From Hoylesella loescheii (lineage in GTDB: Bacteria; Bacteroidota; Bacteroidia; Bacteroidales; Bacteroidaceae): a DNA stretch of 50,964 bases. Position numbers and translations under genes: made by a program. Positions 26,003 through 35,620 of the stretch are shown here, piece after piece. The stretch is taken from assembly GCA_021531755.1 (NCBI GenBank), contig JADYUK010000019.1:1-50964 (forward strand), in the 5' to 3' direction. Below the pieces are notes generated by a model, which made no database searches, was not told the origin of the DNA, and was given only the letters and a program-made list of their open reading frames with translations. Within the stretch, counting starts at the first letter, position 1; every line of letters begins with the position of its first letter.

Positions 26003-26868
26003 GAAGGATGACAGCGACAAGGCTACTTGCAGCAATGATGCTTCTTCTCGTTCCAGCAGCTCTCACCTCATGCAAGGATATGTCACAACTGGCGGCAGAG
26101 ATAGCAAAAGCCATGGACGACATACAGGCAGGAGAAGAGGAAGATGCATGGCCCGAAGAGACACCAGCCGGCAACCAGACAGCACCAGCGGAGAAGGCAT
26201 ACGAGCTGCCGGCAATAGGGACAAACGACCTGATAATCCGTCATACAGACTTCACACTCAGGTATAACAAGACACACAACACACCTGACTGGTCGGCTTG
26301 GTGCCTGACCGCCGAACACACTGACGGCCCGGTAGAACGCTCACAGAAGTTCTGGGCTGACCCCTCACTGCCATCCGCATACCGTGTAGACTACTATGAC
26401 TACAAAGGCTCGGGGTACGATAGGGGGCACATGTGTCCTGCTGGCGACATGAAATGGAGCGAGAAGGCAATGCATGACTGCTTCTACATGTCGAACATCT
26501 GCCCACAGACTGGGACTCTCAACAGCGGCTCATGGAACCGTCTTGAGATGAAATGCCGTGACTGGGCGAAGAAAGAGGGACGTGTATATATTGTCTGTGG
26601 CCCTGTCTGGGAGAAAGGCCGTCATGAGCAAATAGGTATAGACCACTCAATAGATGTGCCAGAGGGATTCTTCAAGGCTGTACTGACCATGAGGAAAGGC
26701 CATGAGCGCGCGGCAGCCTATTACTTCAGGAACGACGAGAGCCAGCAGAAATATCGTGAAGCCCTCATGACAGTCGACGAGATAGAACGCCGCACAGGGC
26801 TTGACCTCTTCGCGGCTGTCGAGGACAATCTCGAGAGGAAGATAGAGGCAGAATGCAAGCAATGGTGA
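25999..26868 (+). CDS. Lipoprotein DNA/RNA non-specific endonuclease (NUC family)
   Basis: A 289-residue secreted nuclease of the beta-beta-alpha-metal family that cuts DNA and RNA without sequence preference. From the start at 25999 ([17 protein letters not shown]) there is a lipobox ALTSC, so the mature protein begins at Cys25 and is membrane-anchored. The catalytic motif [11 protein letters not shown] lies at about 141-151 (His144 is the general base). The metal-binding Asn region [20 protein letters not shown] is at about 164-183 and [12 protein letters not shown] at about 195-206. The ATGA overlap with pyrD couples the two genes. Salvage of bases from external nucleic acid would fit beside pyrimidine synthesis, but that link is inference. 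Confidence 0.9.
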   Translation: MRRMTATRLLAAMMLLLVPAALTSCKDMSQLAAEIAKAMDDIQAGEEEDAWPEETPAGNQTAPAEKAYELPAIGTNDLIIRHTDFTLRYNKTHNTPDWSAWCLTAEHTDGPVERSQKFWADPSLPSAYRVDYYDYKGSGYDRGHMCPAGDMKWSEKAMHDCFYMSNICPQTGTLNSGSWNRLEMKCRDWAKKEGRVYIVCGPVWEKGRHEQIGIDHSIDVPEGFFKAVLTMRKGHERAAAYYFRNDESQQKYREALMTVDEIERRTGLDLFAAVEDNLERKIEAECKQW

Positions 26869-27081
26869 CACTCTGCTGACTATACCCCCCCAGAAGACTA
26901 TAGGAGAAACTGGCACATCAAGGGGGGACAACAATAATCAGGCAGGTGTGTCAAGATGGATTCTATATATTACCACCCTACGGCCAGTGGGGCCACAGGA
27001 CAAATCTCCCACGGGGAAAAATATTTATAAATGATGGGTTGACGTTATATACGCCGAGGGAGCAAAACGACTGAAAGCTAT

Positions 27082-27375
27082 ATGTCATGGAAGAAGAAAT
27101 ACCGCTGTGAGGTCTGTGGTTACGAGGCCGATGTCTATGAGGGGTATGGACTGTTCAAGCAGCATATCTCCCTGATGTTCTGTCCTGAATGCCAGACGCT
27201 CCAGAACATTGTCGTCGGTGGCATAATAGGCGAGGTAGCACCTTCCTACCAGTCAGAATATGGCCGCCTGTGCCCAAAGTGCTCGTCAGGGAATATGAGG
27301 ATGTGGGACGGCCATACATGTCCTCAATGCGGCAACAGAATGTCTTTCACTGGAGAGAAAGAGTTCTGGACTTAA
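27082..27375 (+). CDS. Small zinc-ribbon protein
   Basis: A 97-residue protein with four CxxC pairs: Cys9/12, 34/37, 64/67 and 80/83 (CEVCG, CPEC, CPKC, CPQCG). They imply two zinc ribbons. The product is soluble and cytosolic by sequence, with no signal or membrane segment. No family can be named with confidence. It lies 213 bases after the nuclease gene and 133 before a phosphodiesterase gene, all on the same strand, so operon membership is possible but not shown. Confidence 0.7.
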   Translation: MSWKKKYRCEVCGYEADVYEGYGLFKQHISLMFCPECQTLQNIVVGGIIGEVAPSYQSEYGRLCPKCSSGNMRMWDGHTCPQCGNRMSFTGEKEFWT

Positions 27376-27508
27376 AGCTGTGCCACGACACACGATGGGG
27401 CTAAAGGTGGCTGGGAAGACGCACTGCGAACCCATGTTACGGCCCTGTCTCTCGAACTGGACTACACCCACGACAACAAATCCTTGGCAACATATCATCT
27501 TAAAGACT

Positions 27509-28051
27509 ATGAGACGCATCGGAATACTAAGCGACACACACTCTTACTGGGACGACCGCTACCTCATTCACTTCGCTGAGTGTGACGAGATATGGCATGC
27601 TGGAGATATATGCTCAACAGAGATTATTGAGCGTCTGTCGGCACCTTTCCCCACAGACGGCTCTACCCCACCCCGCCGCCGTATAGTGCGCGCAGTATGC
27701 GGAAACTGCGACGGAGGTGACCTGCGACACATGTTCCCTGAGACACTTAGGTGGAGGTGTGAGAATGTTGAGGTGCTTATGAAACACATCGGAGGGTATC
27801 CGGGACGTTATGACCGCTCAGTCATTGGACAGCTTTACTCAAACCCTCCACAGCTGTTCATTTCCGGCCACTCGCACATTCTGAAAGTCATGTACGACAA
27901 GACATTAGGGACACTTCATATCAATCCCGGGGCTGCTGGCATACAGGGATGGCATAAGGAACGTACCCTCATACGCCTGACAATAGACGGTAGCAAGATG
28001 AGGGATATGGAGATAATAACACTCGCTGAGAGGAAACAGGCAGAACAATGA
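27509..28051 (+). CDS. YfcE-type metallophosphoesterase
   Basis: A 180-residue calcineurin-like phosphodiesterase of the YfcE/MJ0936 group, small cytosolic enzymes that hydrolyse phosphodiesters with two metal ions. Ligands are visible in order: Asp9 and His11 (GILSDTHSYWDD), Asp33 (WHAGDI), the Asn in VCGNCDG, a conserved His in the middle, and His-Ser-His in FISGHSHILK. The start at 27509 (MRRIGILSDTH) is chosen because the motif normally begins within ten residues of the N-terminus; the open frame from 27380 adds 43 foreign residues. A strong terminator follows. The physiological substrate is unknown. Confidence 0.9.
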   Translation: MRRIGILSDTHSYWDDRYLIHFAECDEIWHAGDICSTEIIERLSAPFPTDGSTPPRRRIVRAVCGNCDGGDLRHMFPETLRWRCENVEVLMKHIGGYPGRYDRSVIGQLYSNPPQLFISGHSHILKVMYDKTLGTLHINPGAAGIQGWHKERTLIRLTIDGSKMRDMEIITLAERKQAEQ

Positions 28052-28170
28052 TGCCGCCACGGGGCGAACGGGCCAGATGAGCGTGGCAAGAAGACAGCTG
28101 AGATATAACAGATATCGTCGTAACTATGTGTCCAGCCAAGTATGTTATGGAAGGACACAAATTGATGGAA

Positions 28171-28227
28171 TAACGGGCGCCGCAGGCAACACATTCTTAC
28201 AACGTGTTGCCTGCGGCGTCTTCGTTA
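28171..28227. terminator. Long GC-rich hairpin terminator
   Basis: GCCGCAGGCAACAC (28179-28192) pairs with GTGTTGCCTGCGGC (28204-28217), and outer TAACG/CGTTA arms extend it. It lies 120 bases after the phosphodiesterase gene. Confidence 0.75.
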
Positions 28228-28230
28228 TGC

Positions 28231-28275
28231 CAGATGAGTGATGATGAGCTTTCCCGGGCATTGTCATGGCGAGAA
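28231..28275 (+). repeat. Dispersed repeat related to 3025-3069
   Basis: This segment aligns without gaps to 3025-3069 at about 37 of 45 positions, sharing CAGATGAG, ATGATGAGCTT, CATTG and CATGGCGAGAA. In both places it opens a short frame, here MSDDELSRALSWRE (about 29 codons, to about 28323) and there MSNDELAQSLPWRE. The protein-level match across unrelated places suggests either a mobile small element or a true small peptide. Confidence 0.75.
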
Positions 28276-28578
28276 CTGACGGAAGAGCGAGAGGAGAGGC
28301 TGAGTTTACTCAGACTATCCTAAGTCGTGACGGAAGAAGACGAAGGCAAGACGAAGGCAAAGCCAACACTTTTCTTGCACAAAGGCGAAGACGTGGACAT
28401 AATATGCGTAGGACAATGCATAGGCATACAAGCAGAAGGATATGGTTCTCGCCCGCTTGTGAAGCACGAAAGCATGTAACACACTAAACATCAACGTATT
28501 ATCAACAACAAGCAACACCACGGCATCCCCTCTCTCAAGAGCATGAAACAGGGAGCAAGTATGACGGTTTTCCAATTC

Positions 28579-28641
28579 GTATTGAATGACAGCCTCACAG
28601 GCTCTGAATGGGAGGCTAAGAGATACTGAATGACAGCCTCA
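28579..28641. repeat. Two copies of a TACTGAATGACAGCCTCA motif
   Basis: Copies lie at about 28580-28597 (ATTGAATGACAGCCTCA) and 28623-28641 (ATACTGAATGACAGCCTCA). Two relatives occur at 43991-44031, the second preceded by the same TAAGAG. The nature of the element is unknown. Confidence 0.7.
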
Positions 28642-29156
28642 TTGGTATTGTATGGCAGAGCATGCTGTTCGGGGCAGTGAAGGCTGTGCAATTCTGACAA
28701 TGAAACATTGGCAAAAACACATCCTGCATCCCGGTTTTGAGCGTCCTTCCATAGGGCAGAAAGGCTTTGACAGTCCAGAGAGTCTTATCATTGGTTGTTG
28801 CTCCCGGTGGAAAGACAGTGAGCATCGCCGTCCGAAAAAACCATATGATGGCTTGTGACAAGTTGACTCTGGCAGACATGCCTATTCGTCAGAATGTGGG
28901 TTGTCCATCAGTATGACAAATAATCCAAAGATGATGATAGTCTTTACCGGACAGCGATAATCATGAATAGTCATTATCAGCATCATGAGCATTCATATCC
29001 CTCCGCGAGAATTCTCTCAGGCCATGACATAAAGCGGAAGGAGGGCATGAGAGAAACATGGGGAAGAATTCCCGGGGACGCGTGGCGTATCAGCCCCATC
29101 ACTATTCGGGAAGAAAAAAAGGCGTGGTTTTCCTTGGTTATATCACTAAGAATGAG

Positions 29157-29164
29157 TATATTTG
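29157..29164 (+). promoter_or_regulatory. -7 element of the GH31 gene
   Basis: TATATTTG, followed by C, matches TAnnTTTG, with TTGG (29134-29137) 19 bases upstream as an imperfect -33 box. The leader to the ATG at 29303 would be about 130 bases. Confidence 0.6.
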
Positions 29165-29302
29165 CACCAGGCTAACTATCTACAGACAACAAGTATTATA
29201 CACATATCGGATGAATGTCATCCTGTGCATGTCATATGAAACAGCTTTCCGGGGCCAGACACATGGAGAGACATTCGCCCAATACTAACCAACCATACAA
29301 AC

Positions 29303-31633
29303 ATGAGACACAAAATTCTATCGGCATCGGTATGCCTCGCCACTCTGCTCCCCCTTACCGCCTCTGCGCAGCAGACCACAAACAACGGCATCCCATACCT
29401 CCAGGGGCAGAGTATGGATATCAGCCAGCAGTTCTCTGATTTCAGCAGCATCTTCTTCTTTGCAGACAGTCTTGTAGCATTCGACACCGCGACAGGCACA
29501 GGCGAGCTGAAATGGAAGCGCCAGCAACTCATGCCACGTCAGGCTTTCAATGCCAACACATATCTCCACCAGCCATTACGGATGCTTGATTTCCCCGGGA
29601 CAGCCTATGACAACGACCCTGTCCTGAAATTCAGCCTGGAGCCTGTTGACAGCCGTACAATACGTGTGAGAGTGCGGACATCTCCCATCGTCAAGGCTGA
29701 TGACTACAGCGACGAGGTGATGCTGGCAGGCCCTCCTGCCGATGGACGCAGCCAATGGCGTGTCAGCCGTGATGCGAAGGGCGTCAGATACGTCTCGGAC
29801 AACGGCATCATCGAGATACAGTCATATCCCTGGCGCATAATCATACGCGACAAGGATGGCAAGGAACTGTCACACACAAGGGCGTGGAGCGACAACGACT
29901 CGACACAGGTGAAAGTGCCACCATTCTTGTTCATGAAGCGTGGTGCCGACAACAGCCGCAGCATAAACCCTGTATTCTCCCTCTCACCTGGCGAGCGCAT
30001 ATATGGCTGTGGGGAGAGCGCGACAGCCCTCAACAAGGTCGGGCAGAAACTAAACCTCTTTGTCACAGACCCGCAGGGGCCAGAGACACCCGACATGTAC
30101 AAGCCGATACCGTTCTTCTTCTCTAACCGTGGATACGGGGTTTTCATGCATACAGCAGCTCCTGTCACATGTGATTTCGGCCAGTCATACATTGGTGCCA
30201 CACGCCTGTTCATGGCCGACGAGGACATGGATTTCTTCATATTCTTCGGCGAGCCGAAGGATATCCTCTCATCATACACAGCGCTTGTGGGACGCCCTGA
30301 GCTGCCCCCGCTATGGTCGTTCGGGACATGGCAGAGCCGCATAACATACTTCTCAGAGCAGGAGGGAAGAGATGTCGCCCGGAAACTGAGAGACCTGCGC
30401 ATACCAACTGATGTCATACACTTCGACACAGGATGGTTCGGTACAGACTGGCAGTGTGACTATCAGTTTGCCAAAGACCGTTTCAAGAATCCCACACGTA
30501 TGCTCTCGGACATGAAGAAGGATGGATTCCATGTCTGTCTATGGCAGCTGACGTATTTCACTCCTAAGAACAGATACTTCAACGAGCTGGTAGAGCGTGG
30601 ACTTGCCGTAAGGAATGGCAAAGGCGGTCTGCCTGTTGAGGATGCCGTGCTCGACTTCACCAATCCCGAGACCGTGACATGGTATCAAGGTAAGCTTGCC
30701 GGACTGCTACGCCAGGGTGTCGGAGTCATAAAAGCAGACTTCGGGGAGGCTGCGCCTTATATTAACGGTGTGTACCATAATGGCCGCACAGGCATGTATG
30801 AGCACAATCTCTATCCCGTGCGCTATAACAAGGCCGCATACGATATCATACGCCAGATTAATGGAGGAGAGGGAATCATCTGGGCCCGCTCCGCATGGGC
30901 AGGTTCACAGCGTTACCCACTCCATTGGGGCGGAGACGCAGCGACGACAAACACCGGATTGCATGGTACAGTGCGTGCGGGGCTCTCACTCGGGCTCTCT
31001 GGGTTCACATTCTGGAGCAATGACATGGGCGGATTCGTCACTAAAAGCCCAGAGCGCCTCTACCGGCGCTGGCTGCCCTATGGATTCATGACGAGCCACA
31101 GCAGGGCTCACGGAGTGGACACAGAGCCTTGGCTGTATAACGACACATTCGTGGATTTCTACCGTGAGTGTGCCGAGATGAAGTATAAGCTCATGCCGTA
31201 TGTCTATGCCCAGGCGAAGATGTCGGCCGACAAGGGATGGCCTATGCAGCGTGCGCTCCTGCTCGAATATCCCGATGACCCCGGCGCATGGCTTGTCGAC
31301 GACGAGTACATATTCGGCAGCCAGATGCTTGTCGCACCGATGCTTGACGACGAGACCTCACGGGATGTATACCTACCAGGCAAGGAGAAATGGATAGACT
31401 ATCAGACCGGAAAGACATACAGCCCGGGATGGCATCGCATAGAGGCTGGGGCTCTCCCTATCATCATTATGGTGAAGGACGGCTCTGCACTGCCTCACGT
31501 GCCTGTGGCACAGAGCACTGGCCGCATAGAATGGGACAAGGTGGAATGGAAGATATACAAAGCCGACAAGCCTCACGCTACAGGATGGCTCTTCAGGCCC
31601 GCCGACACCGTGGTCGAGGAAATGAGATTCTGA
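29303..31633 (+). CDS. Exported GH31 alpha-glycosidase
   Basis: A 776-residue retaining alpha-glycosidase of family 31 (alpha-glucosidase/alpha-xylosidase group). Residues 1-23 form a signal peptide (ASAQ), so it works in the periplasm or at the surface. Residues about 60-310 are the beta-sandwich N-domain, with YGCGESATALNKVG. The barrel begins at about LPPLWSFGTWQSR. The nucleophile is Asp479 in IKADFGEAAPY, and the likely acid/base is Asp545 in HWGGDAAT. The DFGE version of the nucleophile motif and FWSNDMGGF recall YicI-like alpha-xylosidases, which would suit xyloglucan or related side chains. A C-terminal beta-domain follows (GSQMLVAPMLDD, DVYLPGKEKWIDY). The substrate stays a prediction. 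Confidence 0.93.
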   Translation: MRHKILSASVCLATLLPLTASAQQTTNNGIPYLQGQSMDISQQFSDFSSIFFFADSLVAFDTATGTGELKWKRQQLMPRQAFNANTYLHQPLRMLDFPGTAYDNDPVLKFSLEPVDSRTIRVRVRTSPIVKADDYSDEVMLAGPPADGRSQWRVSRDAKGVRYVSDNGIIEIQSYPWRIIIRDKDGKELSHTRAWSDNDSTQVKVPPFLFMKRGADNSRSINPVFSLSPGERIYGCGESATALNKVGQKLNLFVTDPQGPETPDMYKPIPFFFSNRGYGVFMHTAAPVTCDFGQSYIGATRLFMADEDMDFFIFFGEPKDILSSYTALVGRPELPPLWSFGTWQSRITYFSEQEGRDVARKLRDLRIPTDVIHFDTGWFGTDWQCDYQFAKDRFKNPTRMLSDMKKDGFHVCLWQLTYFTPKNRYFNELVERGLAVRNGKGGLPVEDAVLDFTNPETVTWYQGKLAGLLRQGVGVIKADFGEAAPYINGVYHNGRTGMYEHNLYPVRYNKAAYDIIRQINGGEGIIWARSAWAGSQRYPLHWGGDAATTNTGLHGTVRAGLSLGLSGFTFWSNDMGGFVTKSPERLYRRWLPYGFMTSHSRAHGVDTEPWLYNDTFVDFYRECAEMKYKLMPYVYAQAKMSADKGWPMQRALLLEYPDDPGAWLVDDEYIFGSQMLVAPMLDDETSRDVYLPGKEKWIDYQTGKTYSPGWHRIEAGALPIIIMVKDGSALPHVPVAQSTGRIEWDKVEWKIYKADKPHATGWLFRPADTVVEEMRF

Positions 31634-32098
31634 AGCCAAGACATGATGACGGGGCAGGCATAGCGGACAATCCCACCCCTTGTCTTCTTGAGAGATGATA
31701 TGCTGACTGTACCCAACTCCATGCGCGCCTGATGCCATGCCCGACACACGTGGAGGCGCCTCAACATATAGGCCGTGTTATTGTCTCGGGGCGGATGGGG
31801 CAGGAAACAAGGTATAGGGAAAAGTATATCGGAAGGCATGGTGCTGTTTGGGGATGTTATCCAGTCCATATAAAGATTTCAGGCAGACTGTTTCCAGATT
31901 AGGAACAGCCTGCCTGATATTGTAATATGATATGTCCGATTTCCATCTACATTCCCTGACATACAATGATATGGGGAAGAGCACTGGCGTGTCGTGGGAT
32001 TATCGCTGGATACAAGGTGTGAAAGCACGACACGATGAGCGTGCGGGCACAGATGGAGAGTGGGTGGGTATGGCGTCGCTGTCATACACTGGCCATCG
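31634..32098. other. Intergenic stretch between GH31 and TamL genes
   Basis: About 465 bases between convergent genes. An imperfect hairpin (about 31881-31915, arms AGGCAGACTGTTTCC and GGAACAGCCTGCCT) could end transcription but has no T-run. No gene was recognised. Confidence 0.5.
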
Positions 32099-34306
32099 TC
32101 AGAATGGCAGGCCGACAGCGAAATGGAATGTCAAGTCGCGCGAGAGGCGTGGATGAATGACGGGGTAATGCTCACGGCTTGTCGTATAAGCTGGATTGAC
32201 AGCTTTCATGCCAGCGTCAAGACGGAGGAAGAAGTAGCTGAAGTTCAGGCGCACGCCAAGGCCGTAAGCGACAGCCATATCGCGCAGGATATTCTTGAAG
32301 CGGAACTGTCCTCCCGGCTGGCTCTCATAGTCGCGAATGGTCCATATATTACCGGCATCGACGAAAGCGGCGCCATAGAGTTTCCAGAAGAGGAAGGCAC
32401 GATATTCAAGGTTGAGGTCGAGCCTGATGTCGCCCGTCTGGTTGATGAAGTCGATACGTCCGTCTGTTCCCTTGTACGAGCCTGGCCCGAGTTCCCTCAC
32501 GCTCCATCCTCTCACGCTGTTAGCTCCACCCGAGAAGTATCTTTTCTCAAAAGGCAGCACAGAAGAGTTGCCATAGGGATAAGCCACGCCAAGGCCACCG
32601 TGAAGGAAGAGCTCAGAATGAGGTGACAGCGTGATGCGGTGTGTGGCGTCAATATCAAACTTCACATACTGGGCGAAAGCGATATTGAAGAGGGTATACT
32701 GTCCCTCGGCATTCTTTGAGAATGTCCCTGAATGGGATATGAGCTGCAGGAGATTGCCCGATGTCTCAAAATTCAGCTTCAAGGCGTTGATGCCGTTGTT
32801 ATAGTTAAGGCCGAATCCCATCTTCATGATGAACAGGTCCTCGTAGTTATAGCGCAGGATGACATTGTTCGATGTCTCTGAGTCGAGATAGTCTTTCTTG
32901 AATGTCTCCGATATCCAAGGCATGAAGACATAGTTCAGGTCAAGAAGGTCGAAAGTGTAGTTTGTGTGGTGTCTCGGCTCAGCCCATTTGTATCGCCATG
33001 CGGCAGAGAACATGCGGCGGTGGAATTCTGGCCTGTCCTGTGAGTTATAGGCTACGCTAAGCTCGGATGTCGACAATATCATGCGCTTGAAGAAACGCGA
33101 GACGAAAGGCGCGAGGAATCGTGGGAACTGCAGCCTTGCCTCCACACCATACTCTATGTAATCCTGGTTGTTATACCCCTCAAGTCCCGTTATGGCCTCG
33201 TAAGAGCCTCTCAGGGAGAGCGAGAGAGTCTCAGAGCCTCTGAAAAGGTTGCGGTTCTCGTATGTCAACGACACCGCAGCCCCGAAATCTCCTGAGGTGT
33301 TGGTCCCCTCTGGCTGTATGGAGATAGTGTTAGGCTTGTTCGGCGCGATGGCTATATCACAGTCGAGAGTGTCTCCACGCTCTGTCATTGAGACATTGGT
33401 ATATCTCAGTGCGTTGAGACGGGCGAAGCGCTGGTATGTCCGCTGCAGAGCCGATGCGCTATAAAGACGTCCGCTCTCGATGGATGTGTTCTCGTCAAGG
33501 ACGGAGGGTCTGAGAGGCAGCGGCCGCTCATCTGCCAGCGTGTCTGTCTCCGTTGTAAGCCGTTGTCCGGCATTATGGTATGTTATCTTCCCAAGAGTGT
33601 ATACAGGATGTTCCGTCTCGGGGGAACGGCTGTTGGCTCTATATAGAGTCAGGAGAAGGGTCACGTCGACATTTGTAGAGCCGGCTATGGTATCGGCATA
33701 GAACTTCACAAAGTCCTTGTTGAACTTGTAATAGCCACGATCCTGAAGCAGATGTGTGATGGCGTCACGCTCACGGTTTAGCGCAGCGACAGAGAAAGGC
33801 TTGCCTGCGGCCAGCTCAGACTTGTAGGATGCTGTCAGCAGGCTGTCTATCGCCCTGTCACGTATGTCACGCTTGATGCTGCTTACGGTATACCGCTCTC
33901 TTGGGTGGAGTGTATAGGTGACCTCTGTCTTTGTCTTCTTTCCCTTATATGGCGTTGCCTCTGCCGTCACATCAGCATGCAGGAACCCCTCGTTGTTGAG
34001 GGCCTGTGTGAGGTCACGGCATGAGAGGGCGGTCTTCGTGGAGTCGTAGGCGACTTTCCGCTTCTTGCCCCCCTGCATTCCAGGGCGCTGTATGACATAG
34101 GGCCTAAGGGCGGCGGCATCAACGTTCTCGTCTGCGCTTAGGATATTCACACGCTTCAGCTCTGTCTCTCCAGGCAGCAGTTTCCCGGTGCTGCACGATA
34201 CGAGGAGGAGAAGCACAAAAAGCCCACAAACGGCATCCCTCACGCTGATTGCATGATGCAGTCTCGTGGCTCGCAATGTCGTCTGTGGGCTCTTCTGGTT
34301 GTCCAT
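32099..34306 (-). CDS. TamA-like outer-membrane lipoprotein (TamL type)
   Basis: A 735-residue Omp85-superfamily protein. Unlike proteobacterial TamA it has a lipobox, LLLVSCST, so Cys38 would carry the lipid anchor; this is the TamL form known from Bacteroidota. POTRA-like regions fill about 45-330 (ALNNEGFLHADVTAE, VSSIKRDIRDRAIDSLLT, ITHLLQDRGYYKFNKDFV). The rest is a beta-barrel, with GFGLNYNNGINALKLN strands, the FSGGANSVRGWSVRELGPG motif typical of the Omp85 lid loop, and a C-terminal strand ending in Phe. Its probable job is insertion or transport of envelope components, paired with a TamB-type protein encoded elsewhere. It reaches close to the CE12-like gene, 52 bases apart. Confidence 0.9.
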   Translation of the reverse strand: MDNQKSPQTTLRATRLHHAISVRDAVCGLFVLLLLVSCSTGKLLPGETELKRVNILSADENVDAAALRPYVIQRPGMQGGKKRKVAYDSTKTALSCRDLTQALNNEGFLHADVTAEATPYKGKKTKTEVTYTLHPRERYTVSSIKRDIRDRAIDSLLTASYKSELAAGKPFSVAALNRERDAITHLLQDRGYYKFNKDFVKFYADTIAGSTNVDVTLLLTLYRANSRSPETEHPVYTLGKITYHNAGQRLTTETDTLADERPLPLRPSVLDENTSIESGRLYSASALQRTYQRFARLNALRYTNVSMTERGDTLDCDIAIAPNKPNTISIQPEGTNTSGDFGAAVSLTYENRNLFRGSETLSLSLRGSYEAITGLEGYNNQDYIEYGVEARLQFPRFLAPFVSRFFKRMILSTSELSVAYNSQDRPEFHRRMFSAAWRYKWAEPRHHTNYTFDLLDLNYVFMPWISETFKKDYLDSETSNNVILRYNYEDLFIMKMGFGLNYNNGINALKLNFETSGNLLQLISHSGTFSKNAEGQYTLFNIAFAQYVKFDIDATHRITLSPHSELFLHGGLGVAYPYGNSSVLPFEKRYFSGGANSVRGWSVRELGPGSYKGTDGRIDFINQTGDIRLDLNLEYRAFLFWKLYGAAFVDAGNIWTIRDYESQPGGQFRFKNILRDMAVAYGLGVRLNFSYFFLRLDAGMKAVNPAYTTSREHYPVIHPRLSRDLTFHFAVGLPF

Positions 34307-34358
34307 GTGGCTGTATGTGTCGGTTATTCTATTTGTGTGTGTTCTGTTTCAGGGGCTG

Positions 34359-35414
34359 TCATTTTGTTAGCTCAGCACCCTCGCGCACCTCATATCTGAT
34401 GTTCTTCCCTGCAGATGGTCTTTTATGTTTGCCGTCAAGGATGAGTATCGTGGTGTTTTTCCCCTGAGGAATATCGGCTACTGCATCCTCGACAGTCATG
34501 TAATTGCCGCGTCCCTCGGCCGACACGACATAATCGTAATGGCGCACGTAGGGTTTCAAGGCTGGCACAGCATCGCCGATAGCGTCGGCAAGGAGATTTG
34601 CGATGACGTGTGCTCCATAAATGCTATAGTGGGTATTGTCACGCCGCCCCTTCGGTATGCTTGCTATCTCTCCCGGCTTCAGCCACACGTGGAGCTTGCG
34701 CGACCCTACGACACCGTGGTCCTGTTCCATGTTATGGCTTATGGTAGTGGCGTCGACGAATGGCGTGCCGGTCTTCTTTGCCACAATCCGCGGTACAGCC
34801 GTATAGTCTCCATCGAGGGTGTAGTGTGTCGGCACGAGATAGAGAGTGTTCACCTCCTCATCGCCATACTCAACATCGCGCAGCGTCTCATCATCAGCCT
34901 TCGCAGTCTTCGAGCTGGCGAGCGAGTCGCGCTTGGCACTCTCAGCTTTACGTGCGTCGAAGAACAGACGCCTCTCGACACTGTTGAAGAGGACAGGTAT
35001 ACCACCCCTCTCCCTTGTCTCATTGACATATCTCGTCAGGTTATCATCGAACGAGGAGCCTGGCTTTGCGAATCGTTTTGCCTTGCCTGGCTGGTCATGT
35101 TTCTCGTCGTTATGCCCGAACTGTATGAAGACATAGTCGCCAGGCTTTATCCTCTCGAGCACTTTCTGCCACAATCCCTCGTTGATGAACGATATTGAGG
35201 AGCGTCCGTTCTTGGCGTGGTTCTCTACTATGATATCGTCCGTGAAGCAGCCTTGCAGCACCATTCCCCATCCACGTTCTGGCGAGCCTTTGGATATATC
35301 CTTATCGGCCATTGTCGAGTCGCCTACCATGAATATTGTCGTCTTATGTTCAGAGGACGACATCACGAGCAGGCATATTGCTGTCAATATTGCTAATGAT
35401 AATGTGCGATGCAT
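34359..35414 (-). CDS. CE12-like esterase with a clipped pectinesterase tail
   Basis: A 351-residue exported protein. The start at 35414 (MHRTLSLAILTAICLLVMS) gives a signal peptide; the longer frame from 35501 does not. Residues about 24-285 look like a rhamnogalacturonan acetylesterase (CE12, SGNH fold): FMVGDSTMADKD (catalytic Ser33), ENHAKNGRSS, FIQFGHNDEKHD and the Asp-His end DNTHYSIYGAHVIANLL. The final 60 or so residues (YDYVVSAEGRGNYMTVEDAV, then TTILILDGKHK) match the opening of a CE8 pectin methylesterase beta-helix, which stops almost at once with ELTK. Bacteroidota encode CE12-CE8 fusions, so this appears to be one that lost its second enzyme. It would remove acetyl groups from pectin-type glycans; the substrate is inferred. 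Confidence 0.8.
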   Translation of the reverse strand: MHRTLSLAILTAICLLVMSSSEHKTTIFMVGDSTMADKDISKGSPERGWGMVLQGCFTDDIIVENHAKNGRSSISFINEGLWQKVLERIKPGDYVFIQFGHNDEKHDQPGKAKRFAKPGSSFDDNLTRYVNETRERGGIPVLFNSVERRLFFDARKAESAKRDSLASSKTAKADDETLRDVEYGDEEVNTLYLVPTHYTLDGDYTAVPRIVAKKTGTPFVDATTISHNMEQDHGVVGSRKLHVWLKPGEIASIPKGRRDNTHYSIYGAHVIANLLADAIGDAVPALKPYVRHYDYVVSAEGRGNYMTVEDAVADIPQGKNTTILILDGKHKRPSAGKNIRYEVREGAELTK

Positions 35415-35620
35415 GTTATGTGTCTTTATCGTTGTTTGATTAAGGTTCAGTGTATGTCTTTGTGGAGCGCCAATATAACCATCCTTAGTCAGCTGAAGCA
35501 TTGTCAGCCACTGCCATGAGGCGAGACCTGCCGCATGTGGAAGCCCCCCATGCCATCTGGAGAACGGATGGAGAATCAGCGGGGCAAGCCTGTTCCGTCG
35601 GTCTGTCCCGCTGTTCCCTG

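Larger units (their letters stand above)
28276..29302. other. Gene-poor 1-kb stretch before the GH31 gene
   Basis: Several short frames exist on both strands (for example 28652-28858 plus and 28616-28879 minus), but none looks like a protein family. It contains two copies of a TACTGAATGACAGCCTCA-like motif (28579-28641), one TTTACCGGACAG motif (28943-28954) and the GH31 promoter. It may be the worn remains of inserted DNA. Confidence 0.5.

Noticed and set aside
28616..28879. Transposase remnant
   Set aside because: The open frames on both strands lack any transposase motif; only short repeats were supportable.
29704..30429. 241-codon antisense frame in the GH31 gene
   Set aside because: It is a shadow of the GH31 coding frame.
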